The notes below the pieces were generated by a model. That model searched no databases, was not told the origin of the DNA, and saw nothing but the letters and a program-made list of their open reading frames with translations. Shown piece by piece: positions 49,642-58,276 of a stretch of 64,000 nucleotides of DNA (within the stretch, counting starts at the first letter, position 1; each line of letters begins with the position of its first letter). Source of the DNA: Aerobium sp039839275 (GTDB lineage Bacteria > Pseudomonadota > Alphaproteobacteria > Rhizobiales > Rhizobiaceae); NCBI RefSeq assembly GCF_039839275.1, contig NZ_JBDOQP010000003.1:372001-436000 (forward strand), written 5' to 3'. The position numbers and the translations under genes were made by a program.

Positions 49642-49989
49642 TTATTCGGCCGGCGTCCCGGCGGGAGCGGCACAGCATGATACGAGCAGCCCGCTGACCG
49701 AGCGCGACAATGCCTCCAGCGCAGCGCGGTCGACCTCGTAGCGTGAACGCCGGCGTTCAGGCGTCAGGCGGACCAGCCCCGCGTCGACGAGCACCTTGAG
49801 ATGCTGCGAGACGGTCGATTGGGCGAGATCGAAGCGCTGCACAACCTCCTTGCAGCAGCAGGCATCGACACCGGCGAGATGCTGAAGGATTTCGATACGC
49901 GCCGGGTGCGAAAGCGCGGCAAGCTTTGCCGCGATTTCTGCGCGATCACACCCTGGGTGGGTGTCGAAGGGGCGAGGGTCACAATTCAT
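49642..49989 (-). CDS. ArsR/SmtB family repressor, cysteine-rich
   Basis: The 115-residue winged-helix regulator has the HTH around KLAALSHPARIEILQHL and AQSTVSQHLKVLVDAGLV and the wing ERRRSRYEVD. It contains seven cysteines: C3, C14, a triplet C44-C46 in DACCCKEVV at the metal-sensing helix, and C105-C106 near the C-terminus. A thiol-based metal or metalloid sensor is likely. The ATG at 49989 is chosen; a TTG at 49995 is possible. An imperfect dyad ATCGT-N13-ACGAT (49988-50010) spans the start and might be its own operator. The Atm1-like exporter follows. Confidence 0.9.
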   Translation of the reverse strand: MNCDPRPFDTHPGCDRAEIAAKLAALSHPARIEILQHLAGVDACCCKEVVQRFDLAQSTVSQHLKVLVDAGLVRLTPERRRSRYEVDRAALEALSRSVSGLLVSCCAAPAGTPAE

Positions 49990-50124
49990 CGTCAATCGGC
50001 GATATACGATGAAGTTGTTCCGTTATCAAGGCGAACGCGGAACTGTTGTGCTGAAATGGGCAGGTTGCGGAATCGGAGGTGCACCGGCAACCGCACGCCG
50101 CCGGTGGACGATATTCGCGTTGGC

Positions 50125-51987
50125 CTACTGCTCGACGGTCTCGGCGTCTGGGTCGGCCACCTGGTCGGCAATCGCATCCATGTCGGCAAGTTCGCCTTCC
50201 GGCGTCGTCTCCGGCACGCTGAACACCTGCCCGGGCCAGATCATGTCAGGATTGCGGATCTGGTCCTGGTTGGCGAGATAGATCGTCGAATAGCGCACGC
50301 CCCTGCCGTAGACGCGGCGCGAGATGCGCCAGAGGGAATCGCCGCGGCGGATGATGACGCCCCGATCGACGCTCTGCAGCGCCGGCGCAGCGGCGGTTTC
50401 GGTCTCCGTTGCGGCCTGCTCGGACGGCTGCTGTTCGGGCGTAGCGGCGCTCGGAGCCGGCGCGTCTTGCGCCTGCGGCGTGACCCGAGGCGCAACGGCG
50501 GCGATCGCCTCGCCAGGCTCGCGTTCAAACGGCACGGCGGCGCGCGCGACGACCGACCCATCGGCTTCCAGCAGGTCGGCGCGGATCATGTAGCTGCCGA
50601 CCGGAAGTTCGCGGCGCGCTTCCACGAGGAAGCGGCCGGCCTCCGACACCGCGGATTCGCCAAGCAGAGTCTCGTCGGCATAGACCCGCACCACGCGGCC
50701 TGGAATTGCCTGGCCGGCGACATAGATGACACCGCCCTCGATCTCGACGGCTTCGACCACAACGCGATAGCTGATCGCCTCGTCCTGCTGGCTGTCGGCC
50801 GTGGATTCCTGCTCTTCTTCGGGCAGGGCCGCGATTTCACGTTCACCGTCTTCAACGGCCCCGTCATCGGACCCGGCATCCTGCCGCGGGGCTGCGTCTG
50901 CGGGCTGCTCGACAACGGCCGGCTGATCCGCCGGAGCCGTGGTGCCGGCCGGTGTCTCCGGCTCGTCAGGGGAGGCCTGCTGCTCGGGTGCCGCCTGTTG
51001 ATCTCTAGAGGCGTCCTCGTCGCGTGACGCCTGCTGGTCCGTGGAAGCGCCCTCGTCGGCTGCCGCCTGCTGATCAGTCGAGGCGTCATCTTCGCGTGAC
51101 GCCTGCTGATCAGTTGAGGCGTCGTCGTCGGCTGCCGCCTGCTGATCAGGTGCGCCGACGGCATTCTCCTCTTCCGCCGGCGCAGGCTCGTCACCGACTA
51201 CGTCCGGCTGGCCCTCGGCCGCATCGGTCGAGGGCGCGGTGGCCATCTCTTCCTCTTCGCCCGCAGCTTCATTGTCGGGCTCCGAAGCGGGAGGCGCTTG
51301 CGTGGAACGCTGCTCTACGGGTGCCGCCGCCACTTGCTGGTCGTCGCCCTCGGCGCTGTCCGCCGTTGCGTCAGCTTCACCTTCGGCGACAGCATCTTCC
51401 GCGGACTCTGGAACGGTAATCAGCTCGGCGGGGGCGCCGGGCGTGTCAACGAGGGCAAGCACCTCACCATCCGGCGTCTCCGGGACCGAGACCACGGCGG
51501 TCTCTTCCGACATGATCACGATGTCGCCAGAGATCGAGCGAAGCGAAAGCTGATAGTCGCCAGGTGCGAGCGGATCGTCCAGGACGATGACGAAATCGCC
51601 CTCCGGGCCAGCCGTGGCAGTGCCCAGCACCAGATCGCCGTCAAGCACGTCGACCATCGCATCTGCGGCTGCCTTGCCGGCGATCAGAAGCGATCCGTCA
51701 GGTTCGACGCGCAAGATGTCGAAGGACGGACGCACGAGGCGATCCTGCTTGTCCATCGTCGCGGCGTCGCCAGGTTCTTCGGCCGGCTCCTCGGAGACGG
51801 AGGGCGCATCCTGCGGCTGGTCGGAAGGTGCGGGCTGCGGCTGCGGGCTGACGGGATCCGGCAAAGCGGCAATCGCAGGCGGGTCACGATCGGCAGAGGG
51901 CTCGAACAGACCGGTCAAATAGGCCGTGCCCGCCGCCGCCGTTGCACCGCCGGCAACAAACAGAAGAGCCTTTAGCCAACCCACCAT
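50125..51987 (-). CDS. membrane-anchored acidic LysM protein
   Basis: The 620-residue protein has an N-terminal transmembrane anchor (about 5-26), two Ig-like or Bcr-like folds (about 88-170 and 405-480: ILRVEPDGSLLIAGKA and VVVEAVEIEGGVIYVAGQAIPG), a long acidic Pro/Ala/Glu-rich linker between them with tandem repeats, and a C-terminal LysM domain (about 545-593: IIRRGDSLWRISRRVYGRG...MIWPGQVF). It is a likely periplasmic peptidoglycan-binding protein; similar proteins are common in rhizobia and of unknown role. It is divergent from the LOG-family gene. Confidence 0.85.
   Translation of the reverse strand: MVGWLKALLFVAGGATAAAGTAYLTGLFEPSADRDPPAIAALPDPVSPQPQPAPSDQPQDAPSVSEEPAEEPGDAATMDKQDRLVRPSFDILRVEPDGSLLIAGKAAADAMVDVLDGDLVLGTATAGPEGDFVIVLDDPLAPGDYQLSLRSISGDIVIMSEETAVVSVPETPDGEVLALVDTPGAPAELITVPESAEDAVAEGEADATADSAEGDDQQVAAAPVEQRSTQAPPASEPDNEAAGEEEEMATAPSTDAAEGQPDVVGDEPAPAEEENAVGAPDQQAAADDDASTDQQASREDDASTDQQAAADEGASTDQQASRDEDASRDQQAAPEQQASPDEPETPAGTTAPADQPAVVEQPADAAPRQDAGSDDGAVEDGEREIAALPEEEQESTADSQQDEAISYRVVVEAVEIEGGVIYVAGQAIPGRVVRVYADETLLGESAVSEAGRFLVEARRELPVGSYMIRADLLEADGSVVARAAVPFEREPGEAIAAVAPRVTPQAQDAPAPSAATPEQQPSEQAATETETAAAPALQSVDRGVIIRRGDSLWRISRRVYGRGVRYSTIYLANQDQIRNPDMIWPGQVFSVPETTPEGELADMDAIADQVADPDAETVEQ
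50968..51147 (-). repeat. 36-bp tandem coding repeats in the LysM gene
   Basis: Five copies of a 12-codon unit (consensus TDQQAxxxDDAS) between residues 281 and 340. The core GCCTGCTGATCAG recurs at 36-bp intervals (for example at 51064, 51100 and 51136), so copy number could change by slippage. Confidence 0.85.
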
Positions 51988-52099
51988 GATTCCCGTTCCC
52001 TTGCCGCGTTTGACTGCCTCTAGCGTGTTTTACACGCAGCTACAACAAAAAGCCCCAATCGCCTTGACCAGCCTGGTTAACGTGGCCACCAATCATAGC

Positions 52100-52711
52100 A
52101 TGAACATGATTCGATCCATCTGTGTTTACTGCGGCTCATCTTCCGGCCGGAGCAGCGTCTATGGCGAGGCCGGATACACTCTGGGCCGATCCATGGCGAA
52201 GGCGGGCGTGCGGCTCGTCTATGGCGGCGGCACCAAGGGCATCATGGGTGCCGTGGCGCGCGGTACGATCGAAGGCGGCGGCAAGGTGACGGGCATCATC
52301 CCGCGCTTCCTGATGAACAAGGAAGCCACAGAGTCCGCGCTCGGCAAGCTCGACGAGCTCATCGTCACCGACGACATGCATGCGCGCAAGCACACGATGT
52401 TTGACCGGTCGGATGCCTTCGTGGCGCTGCCGGGCGGTATCGGCACGCTGGAGGAAATCGTCGAGATCATGACCTGGGCGCAGCTTGGCCAGCATCGCAA
52501 GCCGATCGTGTTCGCCAACATCAACGGCTTCTGGGACACGATGCTGAAGTTGCTCGACCACATGCGCGAGGAAGGTTTCGTCCATACCGGACACCTCGTG
52601 CAGCCGATCGTGGTCGACAACGCCGATGCCATCGTGCCAGCCGTCCTTGCCGACGCGGCTGCCTCCGGCCTGCCGTCGGAAGGCGACCCGCGGCTTATCG
52701 ACCGTCTTTAG
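52100..52711 (+). CDS. LOG family protein (TIGR00730)
   Basis: The 203-residue protein has the Rossmann fold and the signature LPGGIGTLEEI of LOG proteins, which release free cytokinins from their nucleotide form in plants; bacterial members also hydrolyse nucleotide monophosphates. The start MNMIRSICVYCGSSSGR is typical. Its 3' end overlaps the convergent rarD gene by 17 bp. A cytokinin role is plausible in a plant-associated relative but is not shown by the sequence. Confidence 0.9.
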   Translation: MNMIRSICVYCGSSSGRSSVYGEAGYTLGRSMAKAGVRLVYGGGTKGIMGAVARGTIEGGGKVTGIIPRFLMNKEATESALGKLDELIVTDDMHARKHTMFDRSDAFVALPGGIGTLEEIVEIMTWAQLGQHRKPIVFANINGFWDTMLKLLDHMREEGFVHTGHLVQPIVVDNADAIVPAVLADAAASGLPSEGDPRLIDRL

Positions 52712-53633
52712 GCGCGTCGGTGTTCCGGTTGGAGAACATCGACCAGGTATAGAGCGCGAGGGCGATCCAGATCAGCGAAAACGCAATGATGCGGTCGGTG
52801 CCGAACGGCTCGCCAAAGACGAACACGGCGATGAGCGCGATCATCGTCGGCGCGATGTACTGCATGATGCCGATGGTCGAGATGCGCAACAGCTTGGCGC
52901 CGAAGGCGTAGAGGATCAGCGGAATGGCCGTCACCGGCCCCGACAGCATCAGAAGGCCGATATTGCCGCCCCCATCGGCGAAGAGATGCCCCTGCCCTGT
53001 CGTCTCCAGCCAAACGATGTAGGCGAGGCCCGGCACCGAAAGGATGAGCACCTCCAGGAAGAAGCCCTGGCTCGGGCCGACCGGCAGGGTCTTTCGCAAA
53101 TAGCCATAGGCGGCGAAGGTGATCGCCAGGAACAGCGACACCCACGGCAGGCCGCCGGCTTCGATCGTGAGCACGAGGACGGCGGCTGTCGCGAGCCCGA
53201 CTGCGATGATCTGGTAGCGGTTGAGCCTTTCTCCAAGAAGAATTGCTCCCAGCAGAACCGTCATCAGCGGGTTTATGTAGTAGCCAAGCGCCGTCTCGAC
53301 CGTGCGGTCCACCGCGATGGCCCAGACATAGACACCCCAGTTCAGCGAGATGATCGCCGCTGTCAGGGCCGCCATCAGCAGGGTGCGCGGCTGGCGGAAC
53401 GCGGCCTTGATGTCGCCCGTGCGACCGAGCACGAGAAGCACGACACCGGCGATCGGCACGGACCAGACGATGCGGTGAGCAACCACCTCGGCGGCGGGGA
53501 TGTAGTCGACCGCCTTCATGTAGAGTGGCAGGAAGCCCCACAGGAAATAGGCGGAGAAGGCGAAAACGAAACCGCGCGTGGCCTGAGACTGCGCCGTTGG
53601 CGCGGCGCCGGTCTGGACGTTGGTCTCCTGCAT
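52695..53633 (-). CDS. rarD: RarD-type EamA transporter
   Basis: The 312-residue protein has ten predicted transmembrane helices in two EamA repeats, and the RarD start (RGFVFAFSAYFLWGFLPLYMKAV) with ISLNWGVYVWAI and LGYYINPLMTVLLG. The substrate is unknown. The ATG at 53633 precedes a hydrophilic N-terminus of about 18 residues. It overlaps the convergent LOG gene. Confidence 0.92.
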   Translation of the reverse strand: MQETNVQTGAAPTAQSQATRGFVFAFSAYFLWGFLPLYMKAVDYIPAAEVVAHRIVWSVPIAGVVLLVLGRTGDIKAAFRQPRTLLMAALTAAIISLNWGVYVWAIAVDRTVETALGYYINPLMTVLLGAILLGERLNRYQIIAVGLATAAVLVLTIEAGGLPWVSLFLAITFAAYGYLRKTLPVGPSQGFFLEVLILSVPGLAYIVWLETTGQGHLFADGGGNIGLLMLSGPVTAIPLILYAFGAKLLRISTIGIMQYIAPTMIALIAVFVFGEPFGTDRIIAFSLIWIALALYTWSMFSNRNTDAPKDGR

Positions 53634-53736
53634 GGTCTCGGCCTGTCGGTTGTTGCAACGGCCTCGTAGCGCGTGATCCGCCACCGGACCAGTGCATATT
53701 TCTTATGCATCGATCGATTCGGGTTGAACGTCGCGG

Positions 53737-55350
53737 CTATTGCGCCGCGACCGCCACGCCCTCGCGGTTCTTCACCAGCTTGTAGATGATCGAGTCCATC
53801 AGCGCCTGGAACGAGGCGTCGATGATGTTTTCCGAGACCCCGACCGTCCACCAGCGCGCGCCCGTCGCGTCGTGGGATTCGACCAGCACGCGGGTTATGG
53901 CCTCGGTGCCGCCATTGAGAATGCGCACCTTGAAGTCGGTCAGCGTCAAGTCCTCGATCTCGTGCTGGAACTTGCCCAGATCCTTGCGCAAGGCAATGTC
54001 GAGTGCGTTGACCGGCCCGTCGCCCTCGGCCACCGACATCTTCTCCTCGCCATCGACGATAAGCTTCACGATGGCCTCGGAGACGGTCTTGATGTTGCCG
54101 TTGGCGTCGTAGCGGCGCTCGACCATGCAGCGGAAGGATTCGACCTGGAAGAAGTTCGGCACCGCGCCAAGCGTTCGTCGGGCCAGAAGCTCGAAGCTCG
54201 CATCAGCCCCCTCATAGGCATAGCCCTGGGCCTCGCGATCCTTGACGAGGGCGATGAGCGTATCGAGACGTGGGTCGTCCTTGGCAACGGCAACGCCGCG
54301 CCGTTTGAGTTCGGCGATGAAGTTGGACTTTCCGCCCTGGTCCGAAACCATCACGCGGCGCGTGTTGCCGACGGTTTCCGGCGGCACGTGCTCGTAGGTC
54401 TGCGGTTCCTTCAGCAGCGCGGAGGCGTGGATGCCCGCCTTGGTGGCGAAGGCCGATGCGCCGACATAGGGTGCCTGGCTGTTGGGCGCGCGGTTGAGCA
54501 GTTCGTCGAACGCATGCGACAGCCGCGATATCCCGGAAAGAGCCTCCTGCGACAAGCCGGTTTCGAAACGATCGGCGAATGCCGGCTTGAGCATCAGCGT
54601 CGGCAGGATGGTGACGAGGTTGGCGTTGCCACACCGTTCGCCGATGCCGTTCAACGTGCCTTGCACCTGGCGCACCCCGGCATCGACCGCAGCGAGAGAA
54701 TTGGCAACCGCCTGACCCGTATCGTCATGGGCATGAATGCCGAGACTTGCACCGGGAATCCCCGACGCGATGACTTTGCCGACGATGTCGCGCACCTCGG
54801 ATGGCTGCGTGCCGCCGTTGGTGTCGCACAACACGACCCAGCGCGCGCCCGCATCGTAGGCTGCCCTGGCGCAGGCAAGCGCGTAGTCCGGGTTCGCCTT
54901 GAACCCGTCGAAGAAGTGTTCGCAGTCGACCATCGCCTCCTTGCCGGCATTGCGCGCGGCCTCGACCGAAGTCGAGATGGATTCAACGTTCTCCTCGTTG
55001 GTGCAGCCGAGTGCGACGCGGACATGATAGTCCCAGCTCTTGGCGACGTAGCACACCGCGTCCGCCTTTGACTGGATCAAGCCGACCACGCCCGGGTCGT
55101 TGGACACCGAGACGCCAGCGCGCTTGGCCATGCCGAAGGCGACGAATTTTGCTTTATTAGTGCGCTTTTCCGAAAAGAAGGCCGTGTCCGTCGGATTGGC
55201 GCCTGGGTAGCCGCCCTCGACATAGTCGAAGCCGAACGCGTCGAGCAGGTTGGCGATGACGATCTTGTCCTCGACCGAGAAATCGACGCCGGGCGTCTGC
55301 TGACCGTCACGCAGCGTGGTATCGAACAGATAGATGCGTTCGCGCGTCAT
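53737..55350 (-). CDS. cimA: citramalate synthase
   Basis: CimA condenses pyruvate and acetyl-CoA to (R)-citramalate, an alternative entry to isoleucine. The 537-residue protein has the HMGL-like catalytic barrel (FDTTLRDGQQTPG, GIHAHDDTG, GTLNGIGERCGNANL) and the C-terminal regulatory domain of the LeuA type (about 400-530). It is a CimA/2-isopropylmalate synthase-related form with the long C-terminus. Its ATG overlaps the stop of pip by 4 bp, so it is the last gene of an overlapping chain. Confidence 0.92.
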   Translation of the reverse strand: MTRERIYLFDTTLRDGQQTPGVDFSVEDKIVIANLLDAFGFDYVEGGYPGANPTDTAFFSEKRTNKAKFVAFGMAKRAGVSVSNDPGVVGLIQSKADAVCYVAKSWDYHVRVALGCTNEENVESISTSVEAARNAGKEAMVDCEHFFDGFKANPDYALACARAAYDAGARWVVLCDTNGGTQPSEVRDIVGKVIASGIPGASLGIHAHDDTGQAVANSLAAVDAGVRQVQGTLNGIGERCGNANLVTILPTLMLKPAFADRFETGLSQEALSGISRLSHAFDELLNRAPNSQAPYVGASAFATKAGIHASALLKEPQTYEHVPPETVGNTRRVMVSDQGGKSNFIAELKRRGVAVAKDDPRLDTLIALVKDREAQGYAYEGADASFELLARRTLGAVPNFFQVESFRCMVERRYDANGNIKTVSEAIVKLIVDGEEKMSVAEGDGPVNALDIALRKDLGKFQHEIEDLTLTDFKVRILNGGTEAITRVLVESHDATGARWWTVGVSENIIDASFQALMDSIIYKLVKNREGVAVAAQ

Positions 55351-56303
55351 GGCTTGCCTGCAAACTTGTCGGTCGCGTAGATCAGCCGGTCGAGGATACC
55401 GGGTTCGGAATAGGCGTGTCCTGCCCCCTCGATCAGGTGGAATTCGGCATCGGGCCATGCCTTCGACAGTTCCCACGCATAGCGCGCCGGGCATGGCATG
55501 TCGTAGCGCCCGTGGACGATCAGCCCCGGAATGCCCGCGAGCTTGGTGGCATCGCGTACAAGCTGACCTTCCTCAAGCCAGCCGCCATGCACGAAGAAGT
55601 GGTTCTCGATGCGCGCGAAGGCGAGAGCGAAATGGCCCTCGCCGAACCTGTCGGCGGTGTCGGGCTCGGGCAGAAGCGTGATCGTCTGGCCTTCCCACAT
55701 GCTCCACGCGATCGCCGCCTCGATCTGCGCGGCCTTGTCGTCGCCGGTCAGAATCTTGCGATAGGCGGCCATCATGTCGCCCCGTTCTGCCTCGGGGATC
55801 GGCGCGACGAAACGCTCCCACTTGTCGGGAAACATCTCCGAGACCCCGAACTGGTAGTACCAGGCAAGCTCAGCCTTGGTCAGCGTGTAGATGCCGCGCA
55901 CGACCAGCTCGCTGACACGGTCGGGATGCGTCTGACTGTAGGCGAGCGCCAGCGTGGAGCCCCACGAGCCGCCGAACACCAGCCATCTGTCGACGCCGAC
56001 CATCTCGCGCAGCCGCTCGATATCGGCGACGAGATGCCATGTGGTGTTGGCTTCCAGCCCGGCATGCGGCGTCGACTTTCCGCAACCGCGCTGATCGAAC
56101 AGGATGACGTCGTAGCGCGCCGGGTCGAAGAATCGACGATAGGCCGGCGAGATGCCGCCGCCCGGGCCACCGTGGAGGAAGACTGCCGGCTTGGCGCCCT
56201 TTGTGCCGACCCGCTCCCAATAGATCGTATGGCCGTCGCCGACGTCGAGAAAGCCGGTCTCGAACGGTTCGATCTCGGTGTAGAGTGTTCGCAAACCGCT
56301 CAT
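55347..56303 (-). CDS. pip: proline iminopeptidase
   Basis: An alpha/beta hydrolase that removes N-terminal proline. The 318-residue protein has the oxyanion segment FLHGGPGGG, the nucleophile S113 in GGSWGSTLA, and the S33 family start. The aspartate is in HGRYDMPCP and the histidine in GAGHAYSEP. Its stop overlaps the cimA start and its start overlaps the stop of the upstream GFA gene. Confidence 0.94.
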   Translation of the reverse strand: MSGLRTLYTEIEPFETGFLDVGDGHTIYWERVGTKGAKPAVFLHGGPGGGISPAYRRFFDPARYDVILFDQRGCGKSTPHAGLEANTTWHLVADIERLREMVGVDRWLVFGGSWGSTLALAYSQTHPDRVSELVVRGIYTLTKAELAWYYQFGVSEMFPDKWERFVAPIPEAERGDMMAAYRKILTGDDKAAQIEAAIAWSMWEGQTITLLPEPDTADRFGEGHFALAFARIENHFFVHGGWLEEGQLVRDATKLAGIPGLIVHGRYDMPCPARYAWELSKAWPDAEFHLIEGAGHAYSEPGILDRLIYATDKFAGKP

Positions 56304-56776
56304 AGCTGCAGCCCGTGCGCCGGCCAGGCTTGCGTCTCGTGGTCGGGATGCTGAAACGAAATGACGGCTTCCTGCCGCGAATAGAAGGCAGGGTCGTCAT
56401 AGACACGCGCCTCGAAGATCGTCTCGACCCATGGCAGGCGCGACGCGTGGTTGACCTGGATCTGCGGTGCCAGGTCCGAGCGATCGTCGAACGCGCCGAT
56501 GGCAAGCTCCAGACCGCCGGGGTGGCGGTAGGTCAGCGGCGTGCCGCACCGCGGGCAGAAGCCGCGGTCGATGTTCACCGACGACTGGAAGTAGGTCGGC
56601 TCGTCGCGCGTCCACTCGACACCGCCTTCCGGCGCCGTGACGAGAGCGGAGAAGAACGATCCGAACTGTTTCTGGCACATGCGGCAGTGGCAGATCGACG
56701 GTCGCCCGAGCTGGCCATGGATGCGGAACCGCACCGCGCCGCATTGGCATCCGCCGGTCCTGGGGCTTTCGCTCAT
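56300..56776 (-). CDS. GFA family zinc-binding protein 1
   Basis: The 158-residue protein has the GFA (glutathione-dependent formaldehyde-activating) fold with its cysteines: C10, C12, C29, C31, C34 and a later pair in RGFCPRCGTPL. The family binds zinc; formaldehyde activation is proven for only a few members. Its stop and start overlap neighbouring genes by 4 bp. It is a paralogue of the next gene. Confidence 0.88.
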   Translation of the reverse strand: MSESPRTGGCQCGAVRFRIHGQLGRPSICHCRMCQKQFGSFFSALVTAPEGGVEWTRDEPTYFQSSVNIDRGFCPRCGTPLTYRHPGGLELAIGAFDDRSDLAPQIQVNHASRLPWVETIFEARVYDDPAFYSRQEAVISFQHPDHETQAWPAHGLQL

Positions 56777-57264
56777 GATCGTCTCTCCACTGGCCATGTC
56801 TCGGTATCGTGGTCTGGATGCTGGAAGCTTTCCAGCTCGGCGAGATAGGGTGCCGCCTCGGTATCGGCATCCGTCGCTTCGCCCGGCAGCGACGGGATTG
56901 CATCGGCATAGGGCAGCTTCGCCTCGATGCCCCATTGAATCTCGGGCGCCACCTCCTCGGGATGGTCGAACGCACCGATCGCCAACGCGACGCCGTCGGG
57001 CGCCTCGAAAGTCAGGGGTGTGCCGCATTCAGCGCAGAAGCCGCGCTTCACGTGGCTGGACGAATGCCACCGTTTCGGCTCGCCGCGCGTCCATTGCAGC
57101 GCACCTTGCGGCGCGGTCGCGAGCGGGGCGTAGAAATTGCCGAACGCCTTCTGGCACATGCGGCAGTGACACACCGAAGCGTTGGTCAACGCACCTTCGA
57201 TGCGGAAACGCACCGCGCCGCACTGGCATCCGCCGGTGTAGATCGGCTTGTTGTCGAGGCTCAT
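56773..57264 (-). CDS. GFA family zinc-binding protein 2
   Basis: The 163-residue protein is a second GFA member with C13, C15, C32, C34, C37 and the pair in RGFCAECGTPL. It aligns along its length with the downstream gene, so the two look like a tandem duplication that has diverged. It overlaps the downstream gene by 4 bp and follows the VOC gene by 13 bp. Confidence 0.88.
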   Translation of the reverse strand: MSLDNKPIYTGGCQCGAVRFRIEGALTNASVCHCRMCQKAFGNFYAPLATAPQGALQWTRGEPKRWHSSSHVKRGFCAECGTPLTFEAPDGVALAIGAFDHPEEVAPEIQWGIEAKLPYADAIPSLPGEATDADTEAAPYLAELESFQHPDHDTETWPVERRS

Positions 57265-57277
57265 GGCGTTTTCCAAC

Positions 57278-57661
57278 TCATTCCGGCGCGTGGCAGACCG
57301 CCTCGACATTGTTCCCGTCGGGGTCGAGCACGAAGGCGCCGTAGTAATTCTCGTGATAGTGCGGGCGCAGTCCCGGCGCGCCATTGTCGCGACCACCTGC
57401 CGCCAGTCCGGCCGCATGGAATGCGTCGACCTCCGCCCGCGTCGTCGCCCTGAAGGCGTAGTGGCGGCCCGGCCCGGTCTCGCCGCTCTCATTCAACCAG
57501 AAATGCGGCGTCGTGCGCCCATAGCCGCCAACCTTAATGCCGCCGGTGAGATGCTCCGGAACCACGTTGATCATGCTGATGCCCAGCGGTTCGAGCGCCG
57601 CATCATAGAACGCCTTGGAGCGGTCCCAGTTGGAAACGGGTATGCCGGTGTGGTCGATCAT
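57278..57661 (-). CDS. glyoxalase/VOC family protein
   Basis: The 127-residue protein begins MIDHTGIPVSNWDRSKAFYDAAL and has the second-module pattern YGAFVLDPDGNNVEAVCH with the metal-ligand histidine and glutamate. It is a single-domain VOC protein of unknown substrate. Its ATG overlaps the stop of the DUF559 gene. Confidence 0.87.
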   Translation of the reverse strand: MIDHTGIPVSNWDRSKAFYDAALEPLGISMINVVPEHLTGGIKVGGYGRTTPHFWLNESGETGPGRHYAFRATTRAEVDAFHAAGLAAGGRDNGAPGLRPHYHENYYGAFVLDPDGNNVEAVCHAPE

Positions 57662-58074
57662 GGACGGGGCTCCTGTCGGGTGGTGGCTGTGCGGGCGTGA
57701 TGGTCGGTCGTCAAGCCGGCGGTGATGACGATGTGCTGGCAGACATCGTCGATCTCGCGCAGCACGTCGTCGTTCCAGAAGCGCAGGACGGTCCAGCCGC
57801 CGCGTCGAAAGGTTTCCGAACGCTGGGCATCATATCTCGCTCCTGCGTCCTCGGCATGCTGGCTGCCATCGAGTTCGACAATCAGCCGTTTGTCCGGACA
57901 TGCAAAGTCGACGATGAAGCCCCCGATGGGGAACTGCCGCCTGAACCCCAGCCCCATCAGCCGATGCGCGCGAATCTCATTCCAAAGTTTGAGTTCAGCA
58001 TCGGTCATCGCTCGACGCATGGACTTCGCGCGTGATCTGTTCTTTGGAGGGAGGGGCGTGTGCGGCACGGTCAC
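57658..58074 (-). CDS. DUF559 (Vsr-like) nuclease-fold protein
   Basis: The 138-residue protein has the DUF559 pattern RAMTDAELKLWNEIRAHRLMGLGFRRQ, VDFACPDKRLIVELDGSQH and RRGGWTVLRFWNDDV, which is a Vsr/PD-(D/E)XK-like endonuclease fold. Activity is unproven for most members. It is the first gene of the overlapping minus-strand chain leading to cimA, just downstream of the repeat cluster. Confidence 0.88.
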   Translation of the reverse strand: MTVPHTPLPPKNRSRAKSMRRAMTDAELKLWNEIRAHRLMGLGFRRQFPIGGFIVDFACPDKRLIVELDGSQHAEDAGARYDAQRSETFRRGGWTVLRFWNDDVLREIDDVCQHIVITAGLTTDHHARTATTRQEPRP

Positions 58075-58120
58075 TCTCCAGCTTTGAGAAAGGAGTGATC
58101 GGAGGACGGTTCTCTACGTT

Positions 58121-58276
58121 GCCCCCCTCTGGCCTGCCGGCCATCTCCCCCACGAGGGGGGAAATTGGCTGTGTCGATGACGGCATCAATCACCAGCATT
58201 GCAGGGTAAGCGGCAACAGACCTGAAGGCTGATCTCCCCCCTCGTGGGGGAGATGTCCGGCAGGACAGAGGGGGGC
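58121..58276. repeat. RIME-like palindromic repeat, second locus
   Basis: The left arm (58121-58142, GCCCCCCTCTGGCCTGCCGG) and the right arm (about 58255-58276, GTCCGGCAGGACAGAGGGGGGC) are imperfect inverted copies and match the arms at 40315-40466. A 9-bp stem ATCTCCCCC/GGGGGAGAT lies next to the right arm. The core differs from that of the alr-radA copy. Confidence 0.85.

Noticed and set aside
52021..52042. Hairpin TAGCGTGT-TTT-ACACGC upstream of the LOG gene as an operator
   Set aside because: The stem is short, with a bulge, and no regulator or repeat of it was seen.
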